From: Burhinus oedicnemus | Lineage: Eukaryota; Chordata; Aves; Charadriiformes; Burhinidae | NCBI GenBank assembly: GCA_008921705.1 | Contig: VFFE01009164.1 | Coordinates: forward strand, 2,842,785-2,906,784 | Direction of reading: 5' to 3' | DNA: 64,000 nt | In this document: piece after piece, positions 35,188 to 48,168 of the stretch | How positions within the stretch are numbered: the first letter of the stretch is position 1 | Layout of the letters: every line of letters starts with the position of its first letter | The notes under the pieces: generated by a model | Database searches by the model: none | What the model saw: the letters and a program-made list of their open reading frames with translations, nothing else | What the model was told of the DNA's origin: nothing | Position numbers and translations under genes: made by a program

Positions 35188-37032
35188 AGTATTTTGATTA
35201 CTGTTTCCATTCCATAACACAATCTAATTTAGATATGTTGACATGTCTAGCAGAATGAAAATGCGTTTTTCCAGCCAATGTGAGCTGCAAGTGCTTTTGT
35301 TACAGATGGGTCTCAACCAGCCCTTGAGCTGTGACCTTGAAAGCTGTTCCAGTGTAAACCTGAACTCTCTGCCTGGCTCCTACCTTTTGTGACGGACAAA
35401 GTCAAAACATTGGATGTTCCCTCCTGAAATACTATGCATAACTTTCACTGAAGGATGGTATCCCAGTCATGGACATGGAGTAAAAAGACAATCTCTACAT
35501 GAAATGTTATGATCTGTGTGTTGTAAGACAAAGGCAGTGGATGTGTAGAGATGAAAAAGCTTTGGTCAGAATGGTGGATAGCAAAATAAGCTTTCCAAAA
35601 AGCTGAGCATCACCAGTGTTTTTTATAGCACCTGTGACAAAAGGAAGTTGTACAGAGATTTTTAAGCTAGGTATGTACTTCTTCACACACACCTTTCTAG
35701 ATTTCAGGCTCTGTTTAAGCCAGGTCTTCAGGAAAGCAGAAGAGCATCCACAGAAACATTGTAGGTTAACGTAAAATTTAATGTAAATAATAGTTCATTT
35801 TCTGCTCCTTGCTTTCTTGCTATTTATGAAAAGGCAACCAGTGAGAAGAACAATGCCGAGCAGCTCCTGCCTGTTGCGCTGCCCAGAGCTGTTCTCAAGG
35901 GAGGAGAGGTTACACCAGCTGTAGCTGAGTATCAGCACTGCTGTTCAGTTCAGATGAGTATCATGTGCCAGTGAGGTCTGGCCCCAGGGCGCCCCGTACA
36001 GCCATGAAAGCACAGCTTCTGCTGCCCAGCACCTTTATCAGCACCACAAGCTCTCCAAGCAAAGGTGGACATAAAGAAACCTCCCCAACATCTGACTTTT
36101 GCTCCCAACATTTGTTCTGGTGTCAGTGAGGACTTTGAGGTTAGCTGCCTGTTTATTTGTTTTCGATCCTGGGATGCTGTGTGAACTTTTTTAAGCCTGG
36201 AGATGCAAAATGCAGCTTTGTCTTCAACAGTTTGTGTGAGTGACAGTGACTGATGCCTTTTGGAAGAGCACCCCGGGGGCCAGGAGATGTGTGTAGCTGA
36301 GTGTTTGTCCAGGTATTGGTTAGCAGTGTTTGTACCAAGCTGGTTTCTATTATTCCATATGTCAGGAAGAACATTTGCACTTCCAGGCCACTAGATGATG
36401 ATGGTACTGTAATTACAGCTGCATCTTAATTAACATTCCCACATGAATAAAACATTAACATGATTATTCTTAGCTTTTTAACCAGTGGGCTGTGGTCTCA
36501 TCTCATTATAGCTACTTTCTTAACCAAACCACATACTCCGACAAATGAAGAAAAGAAATAAACATAGAGCATCGCTTCACCTTTTTCACATTTAAAACTT
36601 GGAGTTAGTTAAATAATAATGAAGTATCTCTGAAAACCACAGTGTTGGCAAAACTGTGCCCATAATAGGAGACCTGTGAGTTTTAAGCCTTCACTTCATG
36701 CCTCTGCTAGGTCTGGAAAGATTTGATACACTTGCAACTGAGGACCACAAATTGCAAATATTGGGTGTGTAATTATGTTTTTTCCACACAGAAAACTGAT
36801 TTATACATGCAAATCTTAGCATTTTGCATCTACACAAAAACTTAGGGCCACAGGAGGAATGTTTTCATAAGAGCTTGGACTTCTAAATGGTACAAAGCCA
36901 AGCTGAGGCCCTGTTGGTGATGTGCTTGAGGTGTAGAAGTTGCCTTTCATCTGCGCTGCTGCTCTGCGTTCCTCAAACTGTGGGCTGAACCTGCAACAGC
37001 CCACAAGAGCCTCAGGCTTCAAAAGCCTTTTC
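35188..37032. other. Unassigned non-coding DNA
   Basis: No gene or named repeat. The AT-rich part at about 36400-36480 contains several TAATTA-like motifs, not distinctive enough to call. Confidence 0.4.
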
Positions 37033-37180
37033 AGGTGTGTCCACACTGGAGCCAAAGGTGTGACTGCAGCTCAGGGACAAATACCTGAGGTAGCTTTACA
37101 TATCATAGCTCAAGCGCTGACAGCAATGTGGCTACAGCAGCATGCAGGTGGGCATGAGCTGCAGAAACTCTCAGTCTGTG
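37033..37180 (+). mobile_element. Likely ancient hAT-type DNA transposon relic
   Basis: CAGGTGTGTCCACACTGGAGC, then GTGTGACTGCAGC, ACCTGAGGTAGCTTTA, TCATAGCTCAAGC and CAGCAATGTGGCTACAGCAGC follow the order of a non-autonomous repeat common in turtles and crocodilians, with parts reading like gtgtctacactgcagc, acctgagctagctttgatctagctagc and gcagtgtggctac. I name the class only tentatively; the ends and target duplication cannot be fixed by eye. Confidence 0.4.
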
Positions 37181-39890
37181 GAAATGCACAAGCTGCCAAA
37201 GTTCAGTGTTGTGAAGGTCTGTGTTTGAGTCCCAGCTGGCTTTGGGAAGTCTGCTCTTGCTGTAATCTTGTCTTTCTCAGCAGCATCAGTAGAGGGAAGA
37301 AGGGTATTTGTTGGTTTGTAGGTTGGTGGCTCTCACTAGTTAACTGTCCGTTGCTGTGATTTCAAACTTGGTAAAAAAAGAGGTACAAAACAAAGATGAC
37401 CATTCCTGGCTCTCTGGGAAACACCATAATGGCACCACGATCCCCTCCTCTGATGATTTTTAAAATATTTATCTTGTCTGGTTTTACTGGCCCTCTTTAA
37501 CTCCCTTTTCATCAATAATTTTTGAATCCTTCTGCCTGTTTCAGCCAAAGCTGACAGGGTTGTAAGGTCTTGAAGATACCAAGTTCTTAGAAATTTCATA
37601 CAAAAGGATGTTTCTGTAGAGAAGAAAGAGAGAGAGAAACCTCATCATCTTGCCATCAGAGGAGAAGCTGGTAGCACAAATACAATTCTATTGCACACCA
37701 GGGAATCCTCACCTGAGAGAGAAGGAAAGGCTGGGATTGCTCCAAACGCCAGAGGCACATTAGTCAGAACTCACATTTTTTTGGATTCACTGGTCAAATG
37801 ATGACTAAACACCAGAAACCAAGTTCTGCTGCTCATGAAACTACCCTGATAATTTGAGAAAGTAAGGTGAGCTTTGGACTCCAGCCCAATACGCTTACAC
37901 AGTGTGTTGGAAACAAGGGTCTTTGCTGTTTGTGAAGACTAAGGATGTGAACAAGAGCACTGTCACTGTCAGGATCTTTTATCATGTGTTTCTGTAAGGC
38001 TTGAATGCTGCAGAAAGTGCAGGCTGTGAAATATGTTCATAATGATAGGTTACAAGCTAGTCCCATAATGGCTGTGAATAGCCTGAACCCAAGTTTGAGT
38101 CATAATAAAAATAATGGTAGGTAGCTACACATTCTCATTTTAGCTATTGCAGTGATAGTCTTCCAGGGGACACATGGTTGTGGCCACACTTTGCTGACTG
38201 GTTTGGCTTCTTCTTGAAAGCTGAGTGCTGGGTTGATTTGGCAATTATGTGAGCAAAGTAAAACTATAGCTTCTTTTTATAGCAGTCTCAAACTAGACCC
38301 ACATACCAGGCTAGGTGACATAAACAGCAAGCCCTAGCACCCCATCAAATATTACAAAGAGGGGACCAATGGGTCTGTCTTGAAGGATTCAGCTGTTTCC
38401 ATCATTAGCCATTTGGCTCTGGTTTAACAAAAGCATCTTCCCATTGTATGCAATGCAAATTAGACATCTAACATGCCTTTGAGCATTTGAACCTTAGCTA
38501 TAAACTTCTACCTGTGCATGAATTTCCAGTAGTTTTTCAGGACAAAGGATAACAAGAAAGTAAATGGAAATAGTGACTACAAACACAAGACATGGTGGTT
38601 TGAGTTTTAGTGCAGTTTCACAGCTCACACGTAACTTCAGACTCCCACTTAAATGTGGATTGCCAGAGGTCTAGTCTTCCCCGTTCCTGTAATGCAGATG
38701 GGCTAAGCTGAGCCCAGATCTCATCAGCCCATGGCCAACTCATCTATTGGGGTCTGTGAAATATTCTCTATTACAATTAAACCTGATTTTTCCTGGCTTC
38801 CCATTCCATTGAGGGGAAAGTCTAAATCTTGCAGAGGCTGAAAATGCAAGTTACAGAAGTTCTGTTGGGAGGATGATAGCTTTGGTCACACAAGAGCTTT
38901 CTTCCATGGTAGCTGTTCCTGCTTTTTTTTTAAAAAAAACCCAAAACCAAACAACCACATTGGCTACAAGAGCAGAAAAAAACCCCTCCTGTTAAAAAAC
39001 CCTGGATTAACCTCCTGAGAAACTGGCAGAAGAAGCTGTCTTTGCCCTCTCTTAAATTATATGCTTGTGCTCCCCTGCTGCTACGATAAAATAAAATGAA
39101 AAAGAATCTTCTCAATTTTTCTTTCACCAGTGTGTTAAGATATTGTCAGGTCAGTCCTGGTGGTGGGGTAGCAGATGACTAATAGCTGTGGTTTTTAATT
39201 AAATGTTATCAGGAGAGGATGATAGATTAGCACCGCTACCCCCTGCATTTCCCAGAACATTTCAAAATTACTTTTTGAAAAATGAACTTAAAAAGAAAAA
39301 AGAGGTGAGGGGGAGGAAAGCATGAAACAATGATGGGAATTCCTTGTCCTTCTTGCTGGACTAGAACAAAAGCTTTCTGTCTGTCAGAGAAGGAAAAGCT
39401 TATTTATGTGTTACAGTTCAACCCAGTGCAGGCCTGACTTGTACCTGTTTGGGATTTCTGCAGCAGAGTTGGATCTTGCCTTCGTAGGTCTCTTTTACTG
39501 CAGGCATTTCTACTGCTGCAGGAGAGCTTTTTCTCCTGTAAACTATCTCCCTGCAGCAAACGCTGGTAGTTGTGCTGGTGCAAACTACTTCAGCTGGTGC
39601 AAATGACTGTGGACTCCCCTGGCAGCAAAGTGGGAAGGAGCTGGCCCAGAGATTTTGTCCTGCACTGCTTGGAAAGAGGACAGACTTCTTAACTCAAGAT
39701 GTCCAATGAAGGGTAGTTAAGTTACACATCGCTTTCTGCTGCAGCTAAATACCAAGTATTTCGAAGGCATGATGGGCAGGATTCATCTCATTAACCCTCA
39801 CGTCTGCAATGCTGAATCCATACCTGGACTAATTGTCCAGACTCTCTCCATGGGCAATGGGGAGAAAAAATCATTTTGGAGATACAGGGT
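37181..39890. other. Unassigned non-coding DNA
   Basis: About 2.7 kb without recognisable genes. A sequence at 37227-37242 (GTGTTTGAGTCCCAGC) resembles a pol III B box but no A box is found at the right distance. A T8A8 tract lies near 38924-38939. Confidence 0.4.
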
Positions 39891-40008
39891 TCATACACTA
39901 GCCCAAGGACTTTGCATTGTACCACAGCTGTAAAATGGGAAAAACACACCAAACTTACCTAATGTGGGCATTGTGTGATGAACATGATACTGTGCATATG
40001 TACCTGCA
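39891..40008 (+). mobile_element. Possible MIR-type SINE 3' part
   Basis: AGCTGTAAAATGGGAAAAAC, then CTTACCTAATGTGGG, TGTGTGATGAACATGAT and GTGCATATGTA follow the order of the MIR 3' half (ctgtaaaatgggg, cctacctcatagggt, gtgaggattaaatga, acatgta). The tRNA-like head is not recognisable. Heavily diverged. Confidence 0.4.
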
Positions 40009-43000
40009 TAAGCAGCTACTTACAGAACAGCTTGCTTTGCCTTCATGGGTGGTGACCATGTATTAAAGGCAAATTCTGTTGCCTACTTTACTTTCCCTCT
40101 GCAGCAGAAGTGCAACAAGCAAAACACACTAGCTCCTCTTCCTCTTTCTCTCATGACGTTATTGTGTAAATTATTGTATTACTAAGAATAAGCAGTATGC
40201 CTGTGCCTGAGAAGAGATGTTATCTGTATTTCTCACCTAACAGTCTGGAAAAAAAAAAAAAAAGCACTGTAGGCACTGTATCCAAACAAGAGACATAGGC
40301 ATTTGTGCTATATTTGTGCTATTTAGTGCTGTAACACCTGAAAAAAAAAAAAAACCATGGAAGGCTGAGTGACCCCCACGTTTCTATTGCTGAGACATTT
40401 ACTGGGAGTGGGTGAGGGAACATCTGAGCCCATGGAAAGGAAAAAAATATCTTTCTTATCCAGAAGTAGCTCATAATTGAGGGCTACCATTCTGTCTCTA
40501 CATGAAATAAGGGTTCAGGGTCTGAAATTGTCTGAAATTTAGGCAGGCACTGAAATTAAATATCTCAGTGCAGCTGACAGGATCCGTATTTTCTGTTGAA
40601 AGACCTCTGGTCCTTTCTCCTCTACTCACCTTTTTGTTATGACTATCAGTTAGAGCACTCAGGCCATGAAGACAGAAAGACATGATCTCTAGGCCCTTCT
40701 TTCACCTTGAATAAATAGCTTAAGAATATTTTAATCAGAAAACAAAGGCTGCTAAAGTGACTAAAGCCTTTCAGAGATTTGGGTTTGGATTGTTCTTCTC
40801 AATATAGGTGCTTAAACTCTTCCTAAGCTACATTTTAGGTCCCTGAGTGCAATTCTGGATGCTGCCCAGAATGAACAAGTGGTGGGGAATAGGGATGCAA
40901 TCTACAAATAAAATAATCACATTGTTAACTTTTTATCACCATTGTTGTTTTTATTAGTCAAGGTTTTGGCCCCCAGCAGCTAGGGTATTTGTAATGAAAA
41001 AGACACAAATAGCTTGTAAGTCAAGCTATAAATATAAGAGACTGGAAAACTGGGCTAGTGCCCAGACAGATGATTATTTTTTAAAAGAAATGTATTTATT
41101 TTTCTCCCTTTCAACAAAAAGGTGTGTCAGTGCTTAGAGACAGAAAAGCCTTCTTTATCCTTATCAGTTTTTTGCTGCACATCTTTTTTTCTGAGTTTCC
41201 TCCATCTTTGGATATGGCATGGACATCCCATGTAACCCACATACTATTTCAAAGCAGCAGAGTACTGGCTATCAACATGATAATGCTGACTTCGCAGATG
41301 TCTTGTCGCGACAAGCCCTGAGCTGTAGCACACATGCCAGTAAAACCCTGCTTACATATAGTGGTGGGTCAAAATATGACAGAGGCTCTTTTCTCTGCTA
41401 GCTATTTCTTTTCTGTCTAAGGAAACTCAAGTGAGGTGCAGTTCTCCTGCAAATGCTGATTAATTCCTAGGTCCATTTAGAGTGTGCTATTGCATGAAAA
41501 CCAGAAGAAACTGTGGGAGTTGGTATTTCCTTGAATTTTTTCTCCTGGACTTGCACTGAACACGTTTTGAGCACATCAAAATGCCACTTCAGGAATGAAA
41601 TAAAAGGAAAAAGCTGCTACATTACTGGAAAAGAGCCTGCATCAGAGTTTACCTACTTTGCATTAAGGATGGTGACACAAACAGAGGGGCCTTGTGTGCC
41701 TGTCAGGGTGCCCTATGGCCAGTGACAGAAACGTGGGCAGTTCTAAATTAAAAGAACATTTCTGTATTAATTTATCACTCTGGTACACACAGGGCTAACT
41801 ATTTTCCAGAAATCAGCTACTGAGCCTCATGTAGCTGATGGAGCTTAAACCGTTATGAAAGAAATACAGTTGCTTTCTTGATGTGATGTATTTGGCCTCA
41901 TGAAAGGGCATTTTGTTTGGGTAGTGCATAGAAATCCTAGAAAGTGCCTATGGACACAGATAGGATCCCTGGGGGAAGGCAGCAAACCTGAGTGGAGAAA
42001 GCAGCATAAATCATGGGACTTGATGTGCAGCTCATAAATCCAGTGTTTGTACAGGGGTCTGATAAGGCAGGACGATGTCTGAGCACTTTTACTTCACATA
42101 ACATAGTATGTGGCATTTGCATCCATGCAGCAGTGAAACGAGCTAAGATTTGCATCTCATTTTTCACTCCTCCATGCTATGGGAAGATCAGACTCTGATC
42201 TTGACTCCCTTGGTGTACATAAGAGTGACTCCAAATGTAAACTCTCATATTTGGGATGAGGATTGGACTCTGTTCCAGTTCTGAATTATGTTCATTTCAC
42301 ATGAGATAATAATAACAACCTATAAATTTGTAAGTCAAACATCTGTGCTTGCTACTCACAATTATTCGTATATATACATATGAATGCTTATTTTGTATTT
42401 GCATATTGTATATTTGCATATTTTGAAGGCAGAATGGGAGATACACCAATAAGTTTTCATGTACCTTGCGCTGTCTGAGAGTAAAGTTGTTAGTAAACGA
42501 TGGCTGGATGCTGCTTAGATAACAAGAGTCCGACAACCACATAAACCCAGGATTTCACAAGCAGTGCATGCATAACTTCTTGGGATCTAGGCACTGAAGT
42601 GCCTTTCCAAATGGCAATATTAGCAATACTTTTGGGTTTTGGCTCTGTCAGTTGAGTGAACTTTCCCCCCACCTTAATTTCTTAAATAAACCTTCCTAGA
42701 TAGCTTCTTTCCCTCAAAGGTTTAACCCACAGACAAGGGAGATAACATCATTACCATCTTTTCTGCAATCTGAGGAACATTTTTGTGAAAAATCTGCCTG
42801 TTCAAGGTAAGTTGCATGCGTGGGACCCATTGTAAGGAAAGGGAGCTGCTATGCGCTCCCTCTTCCTCTCTCTACCTGTAGAAAAAGCTGTTTTTTCTTG
42901 GCTTTCAGCATTACTGATGGTGACTCAGACTGCACTGTGATCATCCCCGCAGATGTCCCCATTACAGAGACGCCCTTCTGTGTGGTTTGTCTTCTCCCAC

Positions 43001-45699
43001 CCATGTGCAGAGGAGGACATGGACAATGCCCTGACATATTACAATTCCAGTGGTTGCAGCTGTAACTCCATCAGACGATGCTATCCAGGTATGCAGGCTG
43101 GGAGTCTGCTCTTACTTACACTCATGTTAAAAGGAGAAAGTCCATGGGCCTCTCAGACTTATTCTTGACTTACATCAATGTCTGTCAATAAATTTTGCCC
43201 CCAGGGACTAGGCATGGTAAAAATATTCTAGCTGGCATGGTGCAGGCTAGACAAGTAATCAAATATTCTACTTTATTTGTTATTTCTTCCTGCTTGGGCA
43301 TTGGTAGAATTATTAAATAATCCTTTTAAATTGAATTTCTCTTTCTTTTTGTAAATCCAACATAGATATCTATGCTTTCAGGATATAACTGAAAGAGTGG
43401 CTACAAAGCTAATTCATTTTCCTTATCCTTTTAACTTGTTAGCCATTGAAGGCAGTAGATGCTTTCTTCTTTTCCAGCACAAGTAACAGTAGCATATGTT
43501 TGCTGAATAGTAATTTATGCTAATGGAGGAAGATGATATTTCCCTAATGATGCATGCTTCTGAGAAAAGATGAAGCATCTCTCCTTTAACAAGCATAGTC
43601 TTTTGGATAAGAAATCACTGTTTTCTTTAATCTGTCTCAGACAAACCCAACAAAGTTACTAAAATGGGTCCAATTCTCTGTGTTCTCAATGAACATAACA
43701 ATGACCTCTTCTCTGTGTAACATCCAGCATTTCACTTTAGTCTTGGTGATAGAAAATGATAAGGAAGGTTAGCCTGGAAGAATTTTTGTCTATTTACTGG
43801 CCACAGTAAAGTTGTTTTATCTTATGCAGCAAGCTGTCGTGTAAAGTTTTGTGATTTGAGGCTTAATCTACAGAATTAGCCCTCTTTAAAGAAAACTTAT
43901 GCCAAAGCATGGCTCTAGCTGCTGCACAGTACCCTGTACAGAAGAGGAAACTACACAACACATCTGGAAATGTATGTTGTTCATTACTGCTTCTGTCCTG
44001 TGTCTAAAAGCTTTTTTCTAGTTTCCAAACTAATTTTTTTTGAAGAAAAAATAAATATTTGAATCCCTGGGGCTCTCACTTTGCCCTGGTTGCTGAAGGG
44101 TCCTGACGAAGTCATTGGAGGACCTATATACTGAAAAACCATAATGTTATCTTGTACTCCACATTAAGAAAGGAAGAATGCTTGTTCGTATGCTGTTTGA
44201 ATGCTAAAAGTCTGATCAAATTCCTGTAACTGTACTAGTAGAAAGCCTCCACTTCACCAACATTTGGTGCCAGTTTGCAGTGAGCAGCGACATGTCGAAT
44301 GTTAGCCGTCCTCTGGTGATCTAGGTGTCAGCGCAGGATTTTGTGTCTTCATGTAATCAAAGACATCACAAATGAAAAAAACAGAAAAGAGCCAAAAAGA
44401 GTGGCCATTCTGCACCCCTTGTCCAGGGAAAGGCCTCTTCTCTTTGAGAGGAAGAGCTATTTGCACTTCTGTGTCAACATTTTTATACTGAGAAGTAGAG
44501 GCACCAGATGAAGCACATGGACACAGTGGTGGGGCTGCAGATACAGAAAGCCAATCTCTGCCTCGTGTCATTGTTTTTTATGGTGTTGACCCTCAGCTGA
44601 GGGTACCGTATCTGCTACCTGCTTTGCTGTGCCTGGCTGCCGACCGCTGCTTGCCTGCCCTCAGCATTGCTGCTGTCTCAGCACGGTGGGAATCGCCCAC
44701 TAACAGCCCTCCCCTCCACGCAGGAGACACTGAGCAGGTTCTTGCACTCTGCAGCATGCAGAAGGTATCCAAAATCTCCCATTTTCTTTTTTCCCCTCCC
44801 ATTACCCCCAAGGCTGGGAGTAATGCCTTAGCTTAGGCGCGGTTTTTGGCCCAGGTTCCTTACACTATTGCAGTTATAAACTTTTCATATCTCTGTGATA
44901 TACTTAATTTTCTTTTTTAGGAGAAACACTTTTCCAACACAATAAAACAACATCTGTAAAATAGATTTCAGGTTTCCCCAGGGTCTCTTTTATTTCTTTC
45001 CACTTTTCTCCATTACGGTGTTCTTTCCTTTGGACTCCCCTTCTCCTGGGAATTATTTAAGGATACAGAGGCATCTCCATTCTCTTTCACAAGTTTTAAA
45101 AAGTTTAAATCATCGTTTGTTGCTGGGGAACAAGAGGTGTTTTCTTTATCTAACAATGGGCCAGAATCAACTGGTGTTCAGGTTGCTGGCATTTCAGAGG
45201 CTGAGAAATCATTGTAAAAGCCTTTCCGGCAATGCCATGTATAGAGTGCAGCAGTCCCACTGCACGGTGGAGGCAAGGCTGGCTCCTTAAGTGCCCTCAG
45301 CCCAAGGTGATGAACCAGGCAGTGCATCACACAGGCCAGAGCTGTCCTCAAATTTGAAATAAATCAGGGAAATGCCAAGAAATGTAATGCAAAGGAACAA
45401 TGCCCCACTGGAGAGCTCATGGGTGGTTACCAGAAAGAGCCCGGAGGGAGGATATGTTGTGTGGGATCTGTGCGTCTCTTTTGCAGGCTGGTGGCACCAA
45501 CTGATGACTCCCTGGTCCACACAGCCCTTCCCAGTACAAACCTCTGATGGGGCCTGGATCCCTCCTGGAGTTTTGAGTAGCTGTGTTTGGAGTATCAGAC
45601 TTTATTTATTTTAGAGTTTTTCTTCTCTTTCTCTCCCCCTGCTTGCAGAGGTGCTAAGTATTAAAACAACAGTGAGGGAGGGGAGAAATCACATCTTGG
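40009..45699. other. Unassigned non-coding DNA
   Basis: More than 5 kb without a recognisable gene. A runs of 15 and 14 bases lie at 40249-40263 and 40341-40354. A stretch at about 42898-43090 can be read as open in pieces and has a pyrimidine-rich lead, but it is stopped in the frame that would be needed. Frames of 60-90 codons elsewhere overlap on both strands. Confidence 0.4.
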
Positions 45700-46640
45700 C
45701 ATTTCTCAGTGAAAGTCTGCCAGACATTTAATAAACTGTTTTATGTTGAAAACATTTGAAGAATGACTCTGCAAACAGTGATAATACTTAATCATTAAGC
45801 TTTCAAACAGCCTGGCCTGACAGCCTTAACCTTTGCACTGTGCAAGTGAAAACATAAGGCATAAGTAAAACCCCTTCCTGCAGTAACTCCAGCGGACTGT
45901 GTAGGGGATTGCGCCAGGTATGAATTTACCCCCTAGCATTTGGTTCATTTCTAACACCAAGTCATCATGGCTTAGTTTGGACCCCAATGCCTGATATAAG
46001 ACTCCCAATAGAGTCAATTACTCAGCTCTTTTTTAATAATACATCGCCCAGTCAACCCACAAAACATTTTGTCACAGTAGCAGCCTGAATTTTCAGTTAG
46101 GGGACCAATTAATCAAGCTGGCATTAAAAAAAATATAAACCCCCATTTTATAATAGTGTAAAACATCAAGGTATTATTTTTAGTTGCACTTGGCATACAT
46201 AGACATGCACACACAGTATCTCTCTACAGCTTGATTTATTATGTTTAAAACTGAATGGCTTTAGAAATCAATTTTATTAGGCTTCATTATTTTAAAACAT
46301 AAAATAAAGTGAAAGCATTACTTAATAATGGCTTTTAAATTCTAGATAAAGATGCCCAAAGGGAAAATATAGAAACCCTGGTGCATTGTATATTGTTCAC
46401 TTTTTTGCATGGACTAGCTCAGTGATTTGGAAAAATAAATGGTGTAAATTAAGGAGTGTATAAGGAGATGAAGTTTGTAGGCATTGCCATTTGTCCAGCA
46501 TGCACAGGAATGAATGGAAGTTATTCCATTGTCCCCAGCGTGCTTTGGATCAGAAAACATAAATATGTGGCATCCGTCTCATTTAATGACAACAATAACA
46601 ACCGAAAGAGAAAATGAATGAGGGGTTGTCTTTTAAAAGA
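45700..46640. other. AT-rich stretch, candidate conserved non-coding DNA
   Basis: Unlike its neighbours it has almost no reading frames, no recognisable repeat, and many TAAT and AAATAAA-type motifs, with a mixed-complexity block at 46430-46610 (GGCATTGCCATTTGTCC, GAATGGAAGTTATTCCATTG). This is the texture of some developmental enhancers, but nothing in one sequence proves it. Confidence 0.18.
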
Positions 46641-48104
46641 CAAGAGTAAATCCCTTCTTTATCTGCAGATGTTTCCCCATCCAGAGCTATATGGGTTGGG
46701 GGGGGGAAGCGGTAGATTAGAAATTAATGAAAGAGAGAGAAAGGTGTTGCAACATTGAGAAACTCAGCCATGAGCCATTCCCAGCAGAGTGTAACGGGGT
46801 CTCTCTCCACCTGTGTAATGGGGAGGCCAAAAGCAGAGACTTGTTTGAGGTTTATAGCAGAGAGGTGGGCAGTGGTTCACATCAAAGTGGCTGAATATGG
46901 AGGTTGGTGGGGCAACCAGTGGAGGTCAGCACATCCGGACCAGTGCATGGCCCTCACAGGCAAGGTCTTGCTAGACAGCAAGCATGGCTTGGGGACTGAG
47001 GTGCCAAGGTGGTGTTGGCCATAGACTGCAGCTCCTGCGTTTCGCCCTTTGCTTGTCCTCTCCCTGCCTCGGCTTCCTCTGCTGGGCAGTGAGGGATCTG
47101 CTATGGCTGGGAACTCCTCATCAGTAGAGCTGTTGTTCTGGGGAAGGACTTTCCCAAGGAAGGTTCACTGCCTTTTTCTGGGTTATTGATTAGAAACAAA
47201 AAAGAACCAAAACATTGTAAATGTTTAGAAACTTTGAAAACACATGCACACACATATGTATATACATTTTTCTAGCAAAACATCACTACTTAGAATGAAA
47301 TGAATGTTTTCTATGACTATTCTTCATCTTCAAGGACAAGTGCTTCCATAGGAAGTTTTTAACCACTCACAGGTGTAAGGTACACTTGCTTTTGAGATCT
47401 GCAGCTGATAACTTATAACCGACACGGGGGATTTGGCTTGGGAGCAAACTCAGAGGGAGCGTAGGACAGTTCGACACAGTTTGGTGCTGACAGAGACATT
47501 GCAGCTGGTGGCAGGTATACGGCCATAGAAAGATGAAAAATCAAAGTATGATTATAGATTTGCTGGTGAAATTCACATTACCAACATCAGCTTATCCTGG
47601 TAAGAAATCTTTGTGTACAAAGGATCTTGAAAGGCAGAAATGAGGACTACTGTGGTACACCTGCTGATGCTTATTTTTAAAAGCAGCATTTGAAGAGGTT
47701 CACCTGCTTTTGCCTGCATCCTCAGCAGGCTCTGAGTGCTGAGCTCTGCAGGAGAGTCTGGACTTATGGTCAAGAACAATGCCTGCTTCATGGTGTCTAT
47801 TTAATCCTGTTGGCATTACTAATGATTTGCACCACGGAACAGTGCAGGGCTGTAGATGCTGGCAAACCAAGACCTCAGTGAAACCTGAACTCTGTCCTTC
47901 CTCTAGTGCATACATCAGGCAGCTTCCCTGCTCCGATACTGTGTGGGTTTAACCCTGAGAGAGCTCTCTGTCTGCTTCCTTTATTTCCGCTAAGCCTCCT
48001 TCCTTTTGCTGCAGGTTCAACTTCTCAAAATGTGGACTGGTTTTTTTTTCAGGGTTTTCTCCCTGTCATACAAGATTCCTCCTTTTGTTTTTTTTTTGTT
48101 TTGG
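46641..48104. other. Unassigned non-coding DNA
   Basis: Contains a 9-base G run at 46698-46706. Frames up to 89 codons show no motifs. Confidence 0.45.
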
Positions 48105-48168
48105 TTTTTTTTTTTTTTTTTTACAGGCTNNNNNNNNNNNNNNNNNNNNTTTTTTTTTTTTTTTTTTT
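48105..48168. repeat. Poly-T tract split by a 20-N assembly gap
   Basis: Eighteen T (48105-48122), then ACAGGCT, 20 N (48130-48149) and nineteen T (48150-48168). The gap length looks like a placeholder, so the missing sequence may be of any size. Any reading frame through it is meaningless. Confidence 0.98.

Noticed and set aside
37227..37242. tRNA gene or SINE from the B-box-like GTGTTTGAGTCCCAGC
   Set aside because: No A box or cloverleaf can be found at the required distance.
42739..42805. Open segment between CCCACAG and GTAAGT
   Set aside because: The acceptor lacks a good pyrimidine tract and the segment is short; it is no better than chance.
42898..43090. Exon candidate with a CAG acceptor and a GTATGC donor
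   Set aside because: The frames are stopped within the segment when read from the acceptor, the donor is weak and no protein family is recognised.
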